Source: Spirochaetales bacterium
Lineage (GTDB): Bacteria; Spirochaetota; Spirochaetia; JABMQR01
Direction: 5' to 3'
Assembly (NCBI GenBank): GCA_018399255.1
Contig: JAGYPA010000011.1
Span: 23,339 to 87,338 of the forward strand
Length of the DNA stretch: 64,000 nucleotides
The position numbers and the translations under genes were made by a program. Below are positions 44,551 through 54,115 of the stretch, in pieces (position 1 is the stretch's first letter; each line of letters starts with the position of its first letter). Under the pieces are notes generated by a model that saw only the letters and a program-made list of their open reading frames with translations, was not told where the DNA came from and ran no database searches.

Positions 44551-45036
44551 TTATCTGATAGTCAGGTTAACCGTGTTTTCCCTGACGGCCCCCTCCCGTA
44601 TCAGATCTGTTTTGCCGTAAAGTTCATACAGCCCTCGCCCGATATCCTCGACAGGAACAGAGAAGTTCTGCACCACATGCCAGCCGTCAAGTCCCAGAAA
44701 GCCCAGTTTTTTTACCGTCATATCACTGTCGGGTGAAAGCAGCGATCCATCAAGCTTGAGGGTGAAGTCGGTTTCATCAATCAGGTCTATGGCTTCATTT
44801 TCGGTCAGTTTCTGACCTCCTAGCCCCCGACTCATGATAAAGGTGAAGCCGTCATCCCGATAGTCAAGAGTAAAATATGATGCTCCATCATCTGCGCCCA
44901 TCCCCAAGGAATAGAAGTATATTTCTCCATCCGATGAAGGGTTAATCAGGCTGCAGCTGCTTGTCAGACCGATCATGAAAATGAGGATTGCTGCTGTGAT
45001 TACTCTTCTTTGACCCAAATTTGCGTCATACATCAT
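44551..45036 (-). CDS. Hypothetical lipoprotein
   Basis: 161 residues from ATGATG at 45036 after GGGGGG. Signal peptide with lipobox LTSSC, then a beta-rich domain with repeated hydrophobic/polar alternation. I do not recognise the family. It is the last gene after an esterase fragment, with no functional clue in the neighbourhood. Confidence 0.65.
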   Translation of the reverse strand: MMYDANLGQRRVITAAILIFMIGLTSSCSLINPSSDGEIYFYSLGMGADDGASYFTLDYRDDGFTFIMSRGLGGQKLTENEAIDLIDETDFTLKLDGSLLSPDSDMTVKKLGFLGLDGWHVVQNFSVPVEDIGRGLYELYGKTDLIREGAVRENTVNLTIR

Positions 45037-45129
45037 AAAATTACCCCCCTGTGTAAATAGACTCGTTACACTGTGAAATAGTTTTGCTTTTGCGTCAAGC
45101 AGCAAGGGCACGATAGGCGTCAGACACGC

Positions 45130-45655
45130 TTATTCCGTCGGTACCGGATTCTCCCCGGGAGTAAAGCTGCGTTTCCTGTAGCTTGTTTCCTCATAGAGCG
45201 ACAGGATTTGCGGAGGAAGACAGGGCTCGACTGTTGGGGGAACAGCGTAGCACTTGGCCGGGATGTTACCGTCGCTGCTGCAAGGTTCCCAGGAAAGTTT
45301 TCCCGTTCGAGCAAATTTAACAACGTCCTCCTGGAGAGACCGGGCTGTCTCCAGCACCTCATCCATATCACGATTCAGAAGAAACAACGGCTTAACCAGC
45401 ACAGAGGAAAAATTTCCGAACAGATAGGGCAAATCGGTAGCATGAAACGCATGCAGTCCGTTCATTTTGAGGATTGTCGTTTCATAATCAAACCGATACA
45501 ACCAGACCGGAGCCCCGGCGGCTGAGGCTTCCGCCAGCCAGATACTGCTGATGCGAAAGAGCAGGTCAGTGTAGAGCATCACCCTCCCCCGCTGTTCGCC
45601 ATACACATCCCGGTATCCTTGACGAAGAATGTTCAGCATAGCTCTGGTCTCAAGA
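45130..45655 (-). pseudogene. Carboxylesterase C-terminal fragment
   Basis: The 169-residue reading frame (45130-45639) corresponds to the last third of a type-B carboxylesterase: GAPVWLYRFDYETT, HAFHATDLPYLFGNF (catalytic His region) and VKFARTGKLSWEP. The nucleophile elbow and oxyanion region are absent because the upstream DNA belongs to a different gene. The frame itself is intact. A truncated REP-like unit (45115-45128) lies directly after the stop. Confidence 0.78.
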
Positions 45656-46616
45656 CTATTCCCGCCTGGTGCAGCAGATAGACTTTCTCATTAAAAGACC
45701 TGCTGCTTGAAAGTCAGTTGATCTTTTTAGGACCTCAGGGAGTGGATGCTCTGGAGGCCGATCTGCAGGAGTGCAGGAGATGCTCGAAGAGACTGCACAG
45801 CTCTTCATCCAAGGAACCTCTGCCCGGATCTCCATGCTGTAGTGGATATCGGGGAGCAGTTTCAGCAAGATGTCTGAGCAGTTTTGGCCTGTTTCTGTTG
45901 TAGTTGAGTCGGATCCGGATAAAGAGTTCTCTGATTCCTGCCTGCCGGAAGAGCTCCAGCTCTCTGCCAGGATGCGGAGTTTCGGGAAATCTGCGTATGC
46001 TGCTGTCGCCCCGGGATTCAAAGCAGAATGCACATTTGAACGGGCACCGGAGTTCCCAGAGAGCTCCGCCTTCATATCAGGAAAGATCGATGATTCCGTC
46101 AAGATAAGGGGACCCGGCGGATTTTTCCAGATCCGGCTGCTTTCGGGGAACCGGCAGCCGGCTGCTGTCGAGGAACTTTTCGGCGTGCAGGGAGTATTCG
46201 ATGAATCTCCGGCTGCTTTCGAGCAGGTGCTGCGCTATAACCGGGATAATTTGCTCTTCCGCCTCTCGGCAAAGATATGATCCGATGGAATTTTCCTGTT
46301 GATAGAACTCGGGGCCGGGCGGTGGGTTCCCGGGGCCGACCATGATGACGCACGCTGGCGGGGCTTTCTTTACTTCGTCTGCTATGGCAAGCGAGACTTT
46401 CCAGTTCACAGGTATATTGACAACCCTACGCAGTCGGCTTTCCTGCGAGAATTTTCCCCGCGCTGCTGCTCGGTTCGCTGAGATAACTTGATCCGCAACG
46501 GCTGCAGTTACCGCATGGGGAAATGCTTTACCGCATTGGCTGCCACCGATGCGGCGCCAGAAGGAACTGCCCGTGATGAGGGCTGAATAATGTACGCAGG
46601 CAAATACTATGTTCAT
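45656..46616 (-). pseudogene. Decayed B12-binding radical SAM gene
   Basis: Starts MNIVFACVHYSALITG at 46616. A B12-binding-like domain reads NWKVSLAIADEVKKAPPACVIMVG and then a degenerate GEGE region. An in-frame TGA (46079-46077) precedes WELRCPFKCAFCFESRG, which holds the CxxxCxxC cluster motif. Beyond it the family sequence hops frames repeatedly (LRILAE, ELELFRQAGIRELFI, PDIHYSMEIRAE, LDEELCSLFEH, LQIGLQSIHSL, PEVLKRSTDF) and ends at an abrupt join to the esterase fragment near 45655. Clearly non-functional. Confidence 0.78.
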
Positions 46617-46704
46617 CGGTCCACAATACGGGAAATTACCGGAAATGTTTAGTCCTGAAAAAGAAGACAGCGCAGCGGACCGGAAGCAGCAACAGTACAA
46701 AAGC

Positions 46705-48132
46705 TTACAAAAAATCCTCTTCCCGTACCAGACGCTGTCCGAGCATCGCTTTATCTATCACTGCCGGAATAATTACTGCCGGAGGCTCCCCGGCATCCTT
46801 CATTCGTTCAAGCAGACGACCCCGCAACTGTTCTCTGATGACAGCATGAGCCCGAGAGGTGATCAGATTTTCCAGCTCATATGGGTCTGCCTGAAGATCG
46901 TAGAGAAACTCCTCAGTATACTCAGAAGCAGTCGGAACAGCTAACCCATCGGCTCCCATTGCCGTAACGGCATACTTCCAACGCCGGGTCCTCACGGCAC
47001 GGGATACTTTGTCCTCACTTATCTGAACATATACCGAGTCAGGCCAGGATTCTGCCGCCTTGCTCCTGGACCCATGCAGCAGGGGGATAATCGAACGACC
47101 CTGCATGGTCTCGGGTACATCAAGACCAGCAGCATCAAGCAGGGTCGGAGGAATATCCACAAGGGAAATCATCTGCTGAATACAGCCGCCTCCGTTAAAT
47201 CCAGGTCCGCTGAAGGCAGCAGGAACTCTGATAGAACTGTCATGACAGGATCGTTTGTACTCATCATTTCTCGTCTTGAAATGGCAGCCATGATCACTAG
47301 TGAACAATATAATAGTTTGTTCCAGAATATCCATACTGAACAGGGCATCCTGCAGCCGGCCGAAAGCTTCATCTAGCTTACGAACCATACCCCAGTATCC
47401 GTCAATCTGACCATGTGCATTGCCGTTGAGGGCCAGAAGATCCGGCGGCAGCCATTTGGAAACATACGGGGTATCGTATCCGTGTGGAGCCGGAAAATCG
47501 TCCCGGTGGTTCTGATGGTGGGGTTCAAGGAATGAAAGAAAAAGGAAAAATGGCTTATCCTTTGCCCTGTCAATATATTTTATCGCGGCATCCGTATAGG
47601 CATCTACCCGGTAACCGGGAAGGTGCACTTTCTTATTGTCTTTATCAAACAGTACCGTATGATACTCATCTGAAACAAATTCCGGAAGGTCTGCTCCCAG
47701 CCAGTAGTCGTACCCGCCCCGCAGTTCCCGGGTAACAGGAGCTTGATCCCAGTCATAAAGGCCTGGATCAACTCCGCCTAGATGCCACTTTCCAATATAT
47801 CCGGTTGTATAGCCTGCCGAATTAAAGCATTTTGCCAAGGTAACGGCTTCCGTATCGAGTTGGAGATGATTTTTCCAGACTCCAGTATTTGTTGCATATT
47901 GACCTGTCTGCAGTGAAGATCGGGCTGGAGCACAAACCGGCTGGCAGGTAAACATTCTCTCCAAAAGAGTACCGTTACGGGCTAAACGGTCAAAATTGGG
48001 AGTTAGATTGAGCGGGTTGCCGTGTATTCCAGTCGTGTCCCAACGCTGCTGGTCTGTAAAGAATACTACAACATTCGGCTTAGCCTTATTGGATTCTGCT
48101 GATTCCGGACTTATAGACTGATCTTTATTCAT
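46705..48132 (-). CDS. Sulfatase
   Basis: 475 residues of the arylsulfatase/choline-sulfatase type. N-terminal metal site PNVVVFFTDQQRWDTTG; formylglycine motif C-A-P-A-R in QPVCAPARSSLQTGQ (Cys-type, needing a maturase); FTSDHGCH near residue 290. No signal peptide, so probably cytoplasmic, acting on an imported sulfated sugar. It is the fifth gene after LacI, binding protein and two permeases. No maturase gene is in the window. Confidence 0.92.
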   Translation of the reverse strand: MNKDQSISPESAESNKAKPNVVVFFTDQQRWDTTGIHGNPLNLTPNFDRLARNGTLLERMFTCQPVCAPARSSLQTGQYATNTGVWKNHLQLDTEAVTLAKCFNSAGYTTGYIGKWHLGGVDPGLYDWDQAPVTRELRGGYDYWLGADLPEFVSDEYHTVLFDKDNKKVHLPGYRVDAYTDAAIKYIDRAKDKPFFLFLSFLEPHHQNHRDDFPAPHGYDTPYVSKWLPPDLLALNGNAHGQIDGYWGMVRKLDEAFGRLQDALFSMDILEQTIILFTSDHGCHFKTRNDEYKRSCHDSSIRVPAAFSGPGFNGGGCIQQMISLVDIPPTLLDAAGLDVPETMQGRSIIPLLHGSRSKAAESWPDSVYVQISEDKVSRAVRTRRWKYAVTAMGADGLAVPTASEYTEEFLYDLQADPYELENLITSRAHAVIREQLRGRLLERMKDAGEPPAVIIPAVIDKAMLGQRLVREEDFL

Positions 48133-48156
48133 ATGTTTTTATCCTTTATCTGATCC

Positions 48157-48196
48157 TTAACTTATTCTTTAACTAATTCTTTAACTTATCCTTTAA
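48157..48196. repeat. 12-bp tandem repeat at permease stop
   Basis: Units of TTAACTTATTCT type, about 3.5 copies, extend from between the sulfatase and permease genes across the permease stop codon (48186-48188). Confidence 0.88.
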
Positions 48197-49082
48197 CGGA
48201 TCCCTGAGTAATTCCAGAAACAATATATTGTTGTGTAAAAATACAGAGAAGTATTCCGGGAATAGCTCCCAGACTGGCAGAAGCCGCCATTTCGCCATAC
48301 TTAACACTATAAGACTGTATAAATCCGGCAATTTTAACATTGATTGTCATCGCTGCAGGGGTCGATGTCAGGCTGAGTGCTATAAGAAACTCTTTCCAGA
48401 CAAAAATGAAACTGAGAAGCGCTCCGGTCATCAGTATCGGAATTGTCAGAGGCAGCACCAGCCTGGTAAAGATGACCAGTCTTGAAGCCCCGTCGATAAA
48501 TCCCGACTCCTCAATTTCTGCCGGTATTTGTCCATAATTTGACGACATGAGAAAGAAAATAAATGGCGCATTGAACAAGGCATATATAAGTACAAGAAAG
48601 AGCCTGGTGTCGATCAGGTTAAACTGCATGCCGATGGTATACAACGGGATAATGATAGTAATCGAGGGGATTATCTCCAGCGAAAGAAGGATAATCTTGA
48701 GACTGGTCGAGACTCCCCTGCGCCACGGCATTCTAACCAGAGAATATGCCGCAAATGCCGAAAGGAGAGCACAAAGAACCATTGAGAAAAAGCTGACGGT
48801 GACGGTATTCAGAAAAATCCTGAAAAATGAATCATCATTTGAAAAAAGAGAGCGGTAATTGTCTAGATTCCAAGTGAAAATGAGTTTTGCGGTGATAATA
48901 TCCTTGAAATATTTGAACGAACTGAGAAAAAGCCAGAGGATAGGGATGAGAATGGTTATGCCTGCAATCACCAGCAAAGCGACTACGGCTGCCCCGGCCC
49001 AGTTAACTTGTTTCCGAAGGGGTTGTCGATATTTCTTGGCTGGATTCTTCTCAACCGTGGAAGCTGACAGGATATTGCTCAT
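48186..49082 (-). CDS. Sugar ABC permease (MalG type)
   Basis: 298 residues, six TM segments, EAA loop EESGFIDGASRLVIFTRLVLP near residue 205. Overlaps the MalF-type gene by 4 nt. Second permease of the sulfated-sugar importer; the ATPase is not in the window and is presumably shared (MsmK type). Confidence 0.9.
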   Translation of the reverse strand: MSNILSASTVEKNPAKKYRQPLRKQVNWAGAAVVALLVIAGITILIPILWLFLSSFKYFKDIITAKLIFTWNLDNYRSLFSNDDSFFRIFLNTVTVSFFSMVLCALLSAFAAYSLVRMPWRRGVSTSLKIILLSLEIIPSITIIIPLYTIGMQFNLIDTRLFLVLIYALFNAPFIFFLMSSNYGQIPAEIEESGFIDGASRLVIFTRLVLPLTIPILMTGALLSFIFVWKEFLIALSLTSTPAAMTINVKIAGFIQSYSVKYGEMAASASLGAIPGILLCIFTQQYIVSGITQGSVKG

Positions 49083-49966
49083 TTTGCACTCCTCCTCTCC
49101 ATTATTGCCTGAAAGACAAAAAAGAGAATCAGGATAAGGATGATGGTGAGTATTGATATGGCACTGCCGTAGCCCATTCGCTGTTGGATCATAAATACCT
49201 TCTGAATATAGGTATTGATTATCTCTGTAGAATAGCCGGGACCGCCTCCGGTAAGTACATAAAAGAGATCGAAACCCTTGAAGGCATGAATCATGCGAAA
49301 AACCAGGGCTACAAACAGTACCGGCTTGATAAGGGGAATAGTGATCTGGAAAAGCATTCTTTTCCGTGATGCCCCGTCAATTGTCGCAGCCTCAATTACA
49401 CTTTTCGGCAGCGTCTGAAGTCCGGCATAGAGGATAAGCATGTTATAACCGACCCACTGCCAGACGGTGACAATCATTATGCCGAAGAGGGCGGTTCGTT
49501 CCTGTGAGAGGATGCTTTGGGCTGGCAGACCTGCCTGGTTCAGCAGCTTATTGAGCAGACCAAACTGTGCATTCAGAATAAGCTTCCAGATTGTACCGTT
49601 CACCACCGGGGGAATAAGGAACGGCATCAACAGGATCGTACGGAATACCAGGGTTCCCCGTTTAAGGGAGAAGACCAAGAGGGAAAAGAAGAGACCCAGT
49701 GAGAGTTCCAGAATTACTGAAACAGCCACATAGATCAGGGTATGCCCGAAAGCCTGAAAGAAAATCGGATCCTTAAAAATATTTCGGTAGTTTACTAAGC
49801 CAACCCATTTGCTGCCTATATCTCCCTGGACGATAGAGACGCTAGAAAAACTCATACGACCAAGGCTGAACAGCGGATACATAGCCAGCGCCAGAAGAAG
49901 GGTAAACAATGGAACTATCGCCAGATATTTGAACAGGGTATCTTGTTTCGAAAGTTGGTGCTGCAT
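49079..49966 (-). CDS. Sugar ABC permease (MalF type)
   Basis: 295 residues, six TM segments, EAA loop IEAATIDGASRKRMLFQITIP. First permease of the pair, separated from the binding-protein gene by 134 nt with a terminator-like hairpin. Confidence 0.9.
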   Translation of the reverse strand: MQHQLSKQDTLFKYLAIVPLFTLLLALAMYPLFSLGRMSFSSVSIVQGDIGSKWVGLVNYRNIFKDPIFFQAFGHTLIYVAVSVILELSLGLFFSLLVFSLKRGTLVFRTILLMPFLIPPVVNGTIWKLILNAQFGLLNKLLNQAGLPAQSILSQERTALFGIMIVTVWQWVGYNMLILYAGLQTLPKSVIEAATIDGASRKRMLFQITIPLIKPVLFVALVFRMIHAFKGFDLFYVLTGGGPGYSTEIINTYIQKVFMIQQRMGYGSAISILTIILILILFFVFQAIMERRSAK

Positions 49967-50058
49967 AGAAGCATATCCTCACAGGTTATATCGAAATGGT
50001 ACGTGCAGGATTATTACTGTTCTCCTGCACATACACATGTTACAATTTTTCAGATAAA

Positions 50059-50090
50059 AACTCAGGAGCTTGTCGAGCTTATCATGAGTT
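50059..50090 (-). terminator. Intercistronic terminator-like hairpin
   Basis: On the minus strand AACTCA (50090-50085) pairs with TGAGTT (50064-50059) around an inner AGCT/AGCT pair, followed by TTTTT. Likely a partial terminator between binding protein and permeases. Confidence 0.7.
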
Positions 50091-50100
50091 AGTATGACTT

Positions 50101-51417
50101 CTAGAGCAGGCCTTCATCCGCTACTATGTCGGTTATTTCGATCTGCATAAGCGCTAATGCTTCTGCAGGTGAAGTTATGCCGGCAACCACTTCACTGAGG
50201 CGACTTTCGATCACTTCATCAATTCTCGGCCAGGCTGCTATACGGGGATAAGCAACGGTAGCATCGGCAGATTCCTGGATTGCTGTAAGAAACCTCAAGC
50301 TATCCTCTCCTTTAGTATTCATTGCATCGGTTCTTATTGGAACCCCCCCGTGTTCGGCAAAGGTCTGCTGAACTGATTGGCTGGTAAACCAGACAAGAAA
50401 ATCAAAAGCCCGCTTTTTTCGTGCAGCATCGATGTTATCCGGTATCCCCATGGAAAGGACTCCGGTGTGGGATGCATGCACACCTCCAACGGGACGGGGA
50501 ACGACGGTATAAGCGATAGCGCCTGGTACTACCGACATTTTCGGATCATCCATTTGCGCATTGGCTCCGGCAACGACGATAGTCTGCAGCAATTGTCCTC
50601 CAGCCAGCATGGCGATCTGTTCTGACTGGCCGATGCTGCTTGATCCCGGAGGGGCATAGTTATGCGCTAAGTCAGCATAGAAAGAGAGTGCGGCAAGAGC
50701 TTCCGGTGTATCCATAGTTACAGTAAAATCCTTTGGAGCGTCTGCAAAGATATCTCCTCCGAATCCCCGCAAATAGGGATAGAAATCCCAACCCAAAGCC
50801 ATATGCCCTTTCTGGCCGCGGACTGCATACCCATAGAAATTGGAGGCAGGATCGGCAATTACCTTGGCTGCATTAACTACGTCATCCCAAGTTTCGGGCT
50901 TGGAGAGTCCGGCTGCATCGTAGAGGTCTTTGCGGTAGTAGAAGAGCTGAATATTGCCGTTGACCGGGAATGAGTACAGTTCTCCGCTCAGGGCTGGATA
51001 TTTGAGTTCTTGATCCCAGTAGTTGAGGCCGTCATAGGTCATTACTTCTTTGTCCAGAACGTATCCGGGTTGGATTTGTTTGATGGGAGCAACCAGACCG
51101 TCGTGATAGAATTTCGCCGCCATGCTCTCGTTCATGGTTATTACATCAAATTCGCTCTCGCTCGATGTAGCAGCATAGAGTCCCCTTTCAGACATCGTGG
51201 CAAAAGGAAATGCTCGGATGTCAATGATAACTCCTGTTTCTTCAGCATACTGCTTGGCAATATCTCTGAAGGCCGGAAGCCAGGGCGATTCGTTTATGCA
51301 GACAACGACTGATGTTGGTTCACTAGTCTCTGCAGTTTCTTGGGATCCTCCTGCAAACAGGGGGGAGATTGCTGCTGCAATCAGCAGGGCAATGCACAGT
51401 GCTTTTCTTGTAATCAT
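50101..51417 (-). CDS. Sugar-binding protein, family 1
   Basis: 438 residues. Signal peptide ending PLFAGGSQETAE, without lipobox Cys. Family 1 carbohydrate-binding layout with a KDLYDAAGLSKPETWDDVVNAA-like hinge segment near residue 165. Under the LacI operator at 51448; sulfatase downstream suggests a sulfated saccharide ligand. Confidence 0.9.
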   Translation of the reverse strand: MITRKALCIALLIAAAISPLFAGGSQETAETSEPTSVVVCINESPWLPAFRDIAKQYAEETGVIIDIRAFPFATMSERGLYAATSSESEFDVITMNESMAAKFYHDGLVAPIKQIQPGYVLDKEVMTYDGLNYWDQELKYPALSGELYSFPVNGNIQLFYYRKDLYDAAGLSKPETWDDVVNAAKVIADPASNFYGYAVRGQKGHMALGWDFYPYLRGFGGDIFADAPKDFTVTMDTPEALAALSFYADLAHNYAPPGSSSIGQSEQIAMLAGGQLLQTIVVAGANAQMDDPKMSVVPGAIAYTVVPRPVGGVHASHTGVLSMGIPDNIDAARKKRAFDFLVWFTSQSVQQTFAEHGGVPIRTDAMNTKGEDSLRFLTAIQESADATVAYPRIAAWPRIDEVIESRLSEVVAGITSPAEALALMQIEITDIVADEGLL

Positions 51418-51447
51418 GAAATTCTCCTTTTCTATAAATTTTTCCGA

Positions 51448-51466
51448 TATCTACACGTGTAAATGT
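51448..51466. promoter_or_regulatory. LacI operator upstream of binding protein
   Basis: TATCTACACGTGTAAATGT with palindromic core ACACGTGT (51453-51460). Same 19-mer, one base different, as at 52531. It overlaps a TTTACA -35-like hexamer on the minus strand, about 30 nt upstream of the binding-protein start. Confidence 0.75.
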
Positions 51467-51491
51467 CGGTTTAAAAAACGCTATGTATGTG

Positions 51492-52490
51492 TTATGCGGA
51501 ATCACCTATCCTTACCTCACTGTCCCAGCAGACATGTTTGTACGGCTGTTTACGTATTATTCGCAGCAGCAAGGTTATGGCTGTCTGGCTCATCCAGTCC
51601 AGATGAAGGTCGACTGTTGTCAACTTTGGACTGAATATCGAGGCATAACGAATCGCATCAAATCCGGTAACAGCTACATCCTGAGGAACTCGTACTCCCC
51701 TGCTCTGAAGGTACTCGATTATCATGAAGGCGATGGCATCGTTTCCCGCAACAATTGCGGTGACTTTGTTTCTATTATGCAATAGCTTGTTTACAATATC
51801 CGCTATCTGATCAAAGGCAACCACCGATTCTATGGTGAAAGATTCCTCACTACCGCCCCATTCGGCGACACGATCCTTGAAGGCGCTGTATCGATAATTT
51901 TCCGGGGCACCGGAGGCTTCTTCCCGCTTTTTGAATCGGGCTGAGGAGATAAAGGCAAAATTTCTGTGACCCTTACCGAGGAGATAAATCATCAGTCTGC
52001 TCATGCCGTCATAGATATCAATTTTGATACAGGCAACGGAAGGATCAAGGTTGTGGTATTTTCTGTTGGAGAATAGTACGATGGCTATGCCCTGTTGAGC
52101 AAAAGCGTTTATCTCTTCTGAAGTAAAGAGATCGGATGCGATAAACATGCCGTCGACCTTATACTGCAGAAGAAGTTCAATGCGGGTATCATCATAACCC
52201 AAGTCATTTATCGACAGGAGATAACCGTTTTCGAAGGCTGCTTTTGTCACATCGGCTGCAATCTGTGGGAAAAAAGGATTATTGAAGTCGTTGCAGACAA
52301 ATGCTATATGATGGGACTGGCTGGTTTTCAGGCTGCGGGCGATCATATTTGGGCGGTAGCCAAGTTCCGCTATGACCTTTTCCACGCGTTCCCGGGTTTT
52401 GGCGTTAACGTAATTCGAGTTGTTTATTACATAAGAGACGACAGCCTGCGAGACATTGGCTTTCTCGGCAACTTCTTTACGTGATACCAA
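51492..52490 (-). CDS. LacI-family transcriptional repressor
   Basis: 332 residues. HTH VSRKEVAEKANVSQAVVSYVINNS and hinge ARSLKTSQSHHIAFV, then a periplasmic-binding-like effector domain. Start is TTG at 52490 after GGGGGAGA. Probably represses itself and the downstream importer/sulfatase genes through the two ACACGTGT operators. Confidence 0.9.
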   Translation of the reverse strand: MVSRKEVAEKANVSQAVVSYVINNSNYVNAKTRERVEKVIAELGYRPNMIARSLKTSQSHHIAFVCNDFNNPFFPQIAADVTKAAFENGYLLSINDLGYDDTRIELLLQYKVDGMFIASDLFTSEEINAFAQQGIAIVLFSNRKYHNLDPSVACIKIDIYDGMSRLMIYLLGKGHRNFAFISSARFKKREEASGAPENYRYSAFKDRVAEWGGSEESFTIESVVAFDQIADIVNKLLHNRNKVTAIVAGNDAIAFMIIEYLQSRGVRVPQDVAVTGFDAIRYASIFSPKLTTVDLHLDWMSQTAITLLLRIIRKQPYKHVCWDSEVRIGDSA

Positions 52491-52517
52491 AGATCTCCCC
52501 CTATTTTCTTTTTAATC

Positions 52518-52549
52518 ATACTACAACGGGTATCTACACGTGTCAATGT
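52518..52549 (-). promoter_or_regulatory. LacI-gene promoter with overlapping operator
   Basis: Minus-strand TTGACA (52546-52541), 17-nt spacer and TAGTAT (52523-52518) make a sigma-70-type promoter. The 19-mer TATCTACACGTGTCAATGT (52531-52549) covers the -35 box, so the repressor would block polymerase. The remaining 52550-52750 shows no recognisable gene. Confidence 0.72.
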
Positions 52550-52751
52550 TTTTTTTCAACTTTTTGTTTTTAAAAAATTTAGTGTTGTACCATTATATTT
52601 TGCAACCTGAAAATACTGGAATTCTCCGCAGTTATCACAGCCACTTTCCGGATTCAGAACTGTCTTATGTATGCCGACCGGCTGGCAGCTTTATGGGCAA
52701 AGTCGGCGATCAGGCTTTGCTAGTGTTCCCGTCTTTTCCCTCTGGCCCGAC

Positions 52752-52807
52752 TCCCCTACTTTTCCCTACTTCTCACCTACTTTTCCCTACTTCTCACCTA
52801 CTTTTCC
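52752..52807. repeat. 21-bp tandem repeat across ferredoxin stop
   Basis: CCCTACTTCTCACCTACTTTT units, about 2.5 copies. The first unit on the minus strand contains the ferredoxin stop codon at 52798-52800. Confidence 0.9.
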
Positions 52808-53265
52808 AACAGCTTCACCGCAAGCTCCTGTATCTGCTGGTCTTCCGTTTGGGCAAGTTCGGCGAGCAGCGCCTGACTGGCGGCACTCTGCGGCAGCATA
52901 AATCCGCCCTCCCTGGCGCAGTCTTCGGCCAGGATGCGCATCGATTTCTGGAGGGCGCGGGCAAGCTTCTGTGCCCCGGGGTTTTCGGCTGCTGCGGACC
53001 GGGCGACTGCTTCCTGATCGGCTTTGCTTTCCAGCAGTCCCATCAGAGCTCCGGCGAGCGTTTCGTCCTTGTGTTTCGGGTCGGCATAATTACTCATCAC
53101 CAGATAGATGGCATGGGACGGGCAGGCATCGACGCACAGCCGGCAGCCGTCAAGACACAGGTTCTTATCAATTTGTCCCGTCTCCGTATCGGTGGCCCCG
53201 GTAGGGCAGACAAACAGGCACAGGCAGTCTTTGGTGCATAAATCTATATTTCTTGATGCATACAT
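52798..53265 (-). CDS. 4Fe-4S ferredoxin-like protein with helical tail
   Basis: 155 residues from ATG at 53265 (AAGGAG upstream). Two cluster motifs: CTKDCLCLFVCP with one residue between the second and third Cys, and CLDGCRLCVDACP. The second half is helical and Gln/Ala-rich and not recognised. Follows the rubredoxin-like gene by 40 nt; both could form an electron-transfer pair in oxidative-stress defence. Confidence 0.82.
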   Translation of the reverse strand: MYASRNIDLCTKDCLCLFVCPTGATDTETGQIDKNLCLDGCRLCVDACPSHAIYLVMSNYADPKHKDETLAGALMGLLESKADQEAVARSAAAENPGAQKLARALQKSMRILAEDCAREGGFMLPQSAASQALLAELAQTEDQQIQELAVKLLEK

Positions 53266-53305
53266 GGCGTTTTCTCCTTTCATGGTTCTTTTTGTGGGGC
53301 CTTTT

Positions 53306-53860
53306 TCAGGATACTTTGGAGAATCGTTTTGCCGGGGCTTTGCAGACCGGGCAGATTTCGGGGGCTGTTTTGCCAAGAAAGATAAATCCGCAGGCTTCAC
53401 AGACAAACAGGCTGCTGTCAGCCAGGAGTTCCTCTCCTTTCAGCAGGTAGCGGTCTATCAGTGATTTCTGGAGGGTGGTAACTTTCTGGGCCCATTTGAG
53501 GGCTCTCTGCGCTCCCCGGTCGTTTGCCGATTCAGCGAGCTTCTGTATTTGCGGATACTGATTTTCAAGATCCTGAGTTATGCGCTCTCTTACTGCAGTG
53601 AGGCTTGCTTCGGCTGATCCTTCTCCGGTTGCACCGGGCGCTTCGTTTTTCGCATCGTTCTCAACTTTGTTTTCGATCCGGGTTCCGGCTCGGGTTCGGG
53701 TTCCGGCTGCGCTTTCGTTTACGGCTGCGCTTTCGGTTCGGGTTCGGGTGATTTCGCTGAGTTGTCTGAACAGCTGGGCTGTGTCTTCTCGCTGCTGTTT
53801 TTCCGTGGCTTTTGCCAGGTTGCTGAGGATGGCGGGGAATGTTTTTGGGCTGGGGATCAT
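53306..53860 (-). CDS. Rubredoxin-like domain protein (rubrerythrin tail type)
   Basis: 184 residues after a clear AAGGAGG. N-terminal helix, a low-complexity Arg/Thr/Asn/Glu linker with repeated GTRTRAGTRIEN-like units (residues about 36-75), a helical segment, then a C-terminal zinc or iron site CEACGFIF...CPVCKAP as in rubrerythrins. No diiron Glu pattern is obvious, so it is not a full rubrerythrin. Confidence 0.78.
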   Translation of the reverse strand: MIPSPKTFPAILSNLAKATEKQQREDTAQLFRQLSEITRTRTESAAVNESAAGTRTRAGTRIENKVENDAKNEAPGATGEGSAEASLTAVRERITQDLENQYPQIQKLAESANDRGAQRALKWAQKVTTLQKSLIDRYLLKGEELLADSSLFVCEACGFIFLGKTAPEICPVCKAPAKRFSKVS

Positions 53861-54049
53861 CGGTGGTCCTCCTTGTGGGGTTTGGTCCCGTAATGGGTGT
53901 TGCCGAGGGGCTGTCGGTCGGGATTCCGGTTGCGGACAGCGGCAGTTCCTCTCTGTTCCAGTTAATCTCCTGCTATTCTCCAGTTAATCACAGAGTTGGG
54001 GAGGATGCAATCTTTTGTGCAGGGTATGGGATTTTTATGTCGATTTTTT

Positions 54050-54110
54050 GTGTGTCGGATGCTTTATGTGTGTGTCGGTGCTTTATGTGTGGCGGATGCT
54101 TTCAGGCAAG
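54050..54110. repeat. About 20-bp tandem repeat near SDR stop
   Basis: TGTGTCGGATGCTTTATGTG-type units, about three with variation, in the 255-nt region between the SDR gene end and the rubredoxin-like gene. That region holds no supported gene. Confidence 0.75.
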
Positions 54111-54115
54111 GGCTT

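Noticed and set aside
46077..46079. In-frame TGA in the radical SAM remnant as selenocysteine
   Set aside because: The downstream sequence needs many further frame shifts, so the TGA is one of several lesions, and no selenocysteine insertion element was looked for with confidence.
52540..53241. 233-codon plus-strand open frame
   Set aside because: Mostly antisense to the ferredoxin and made of repeat-derived Pro/Phe/Ser runs; no recognisable domain.
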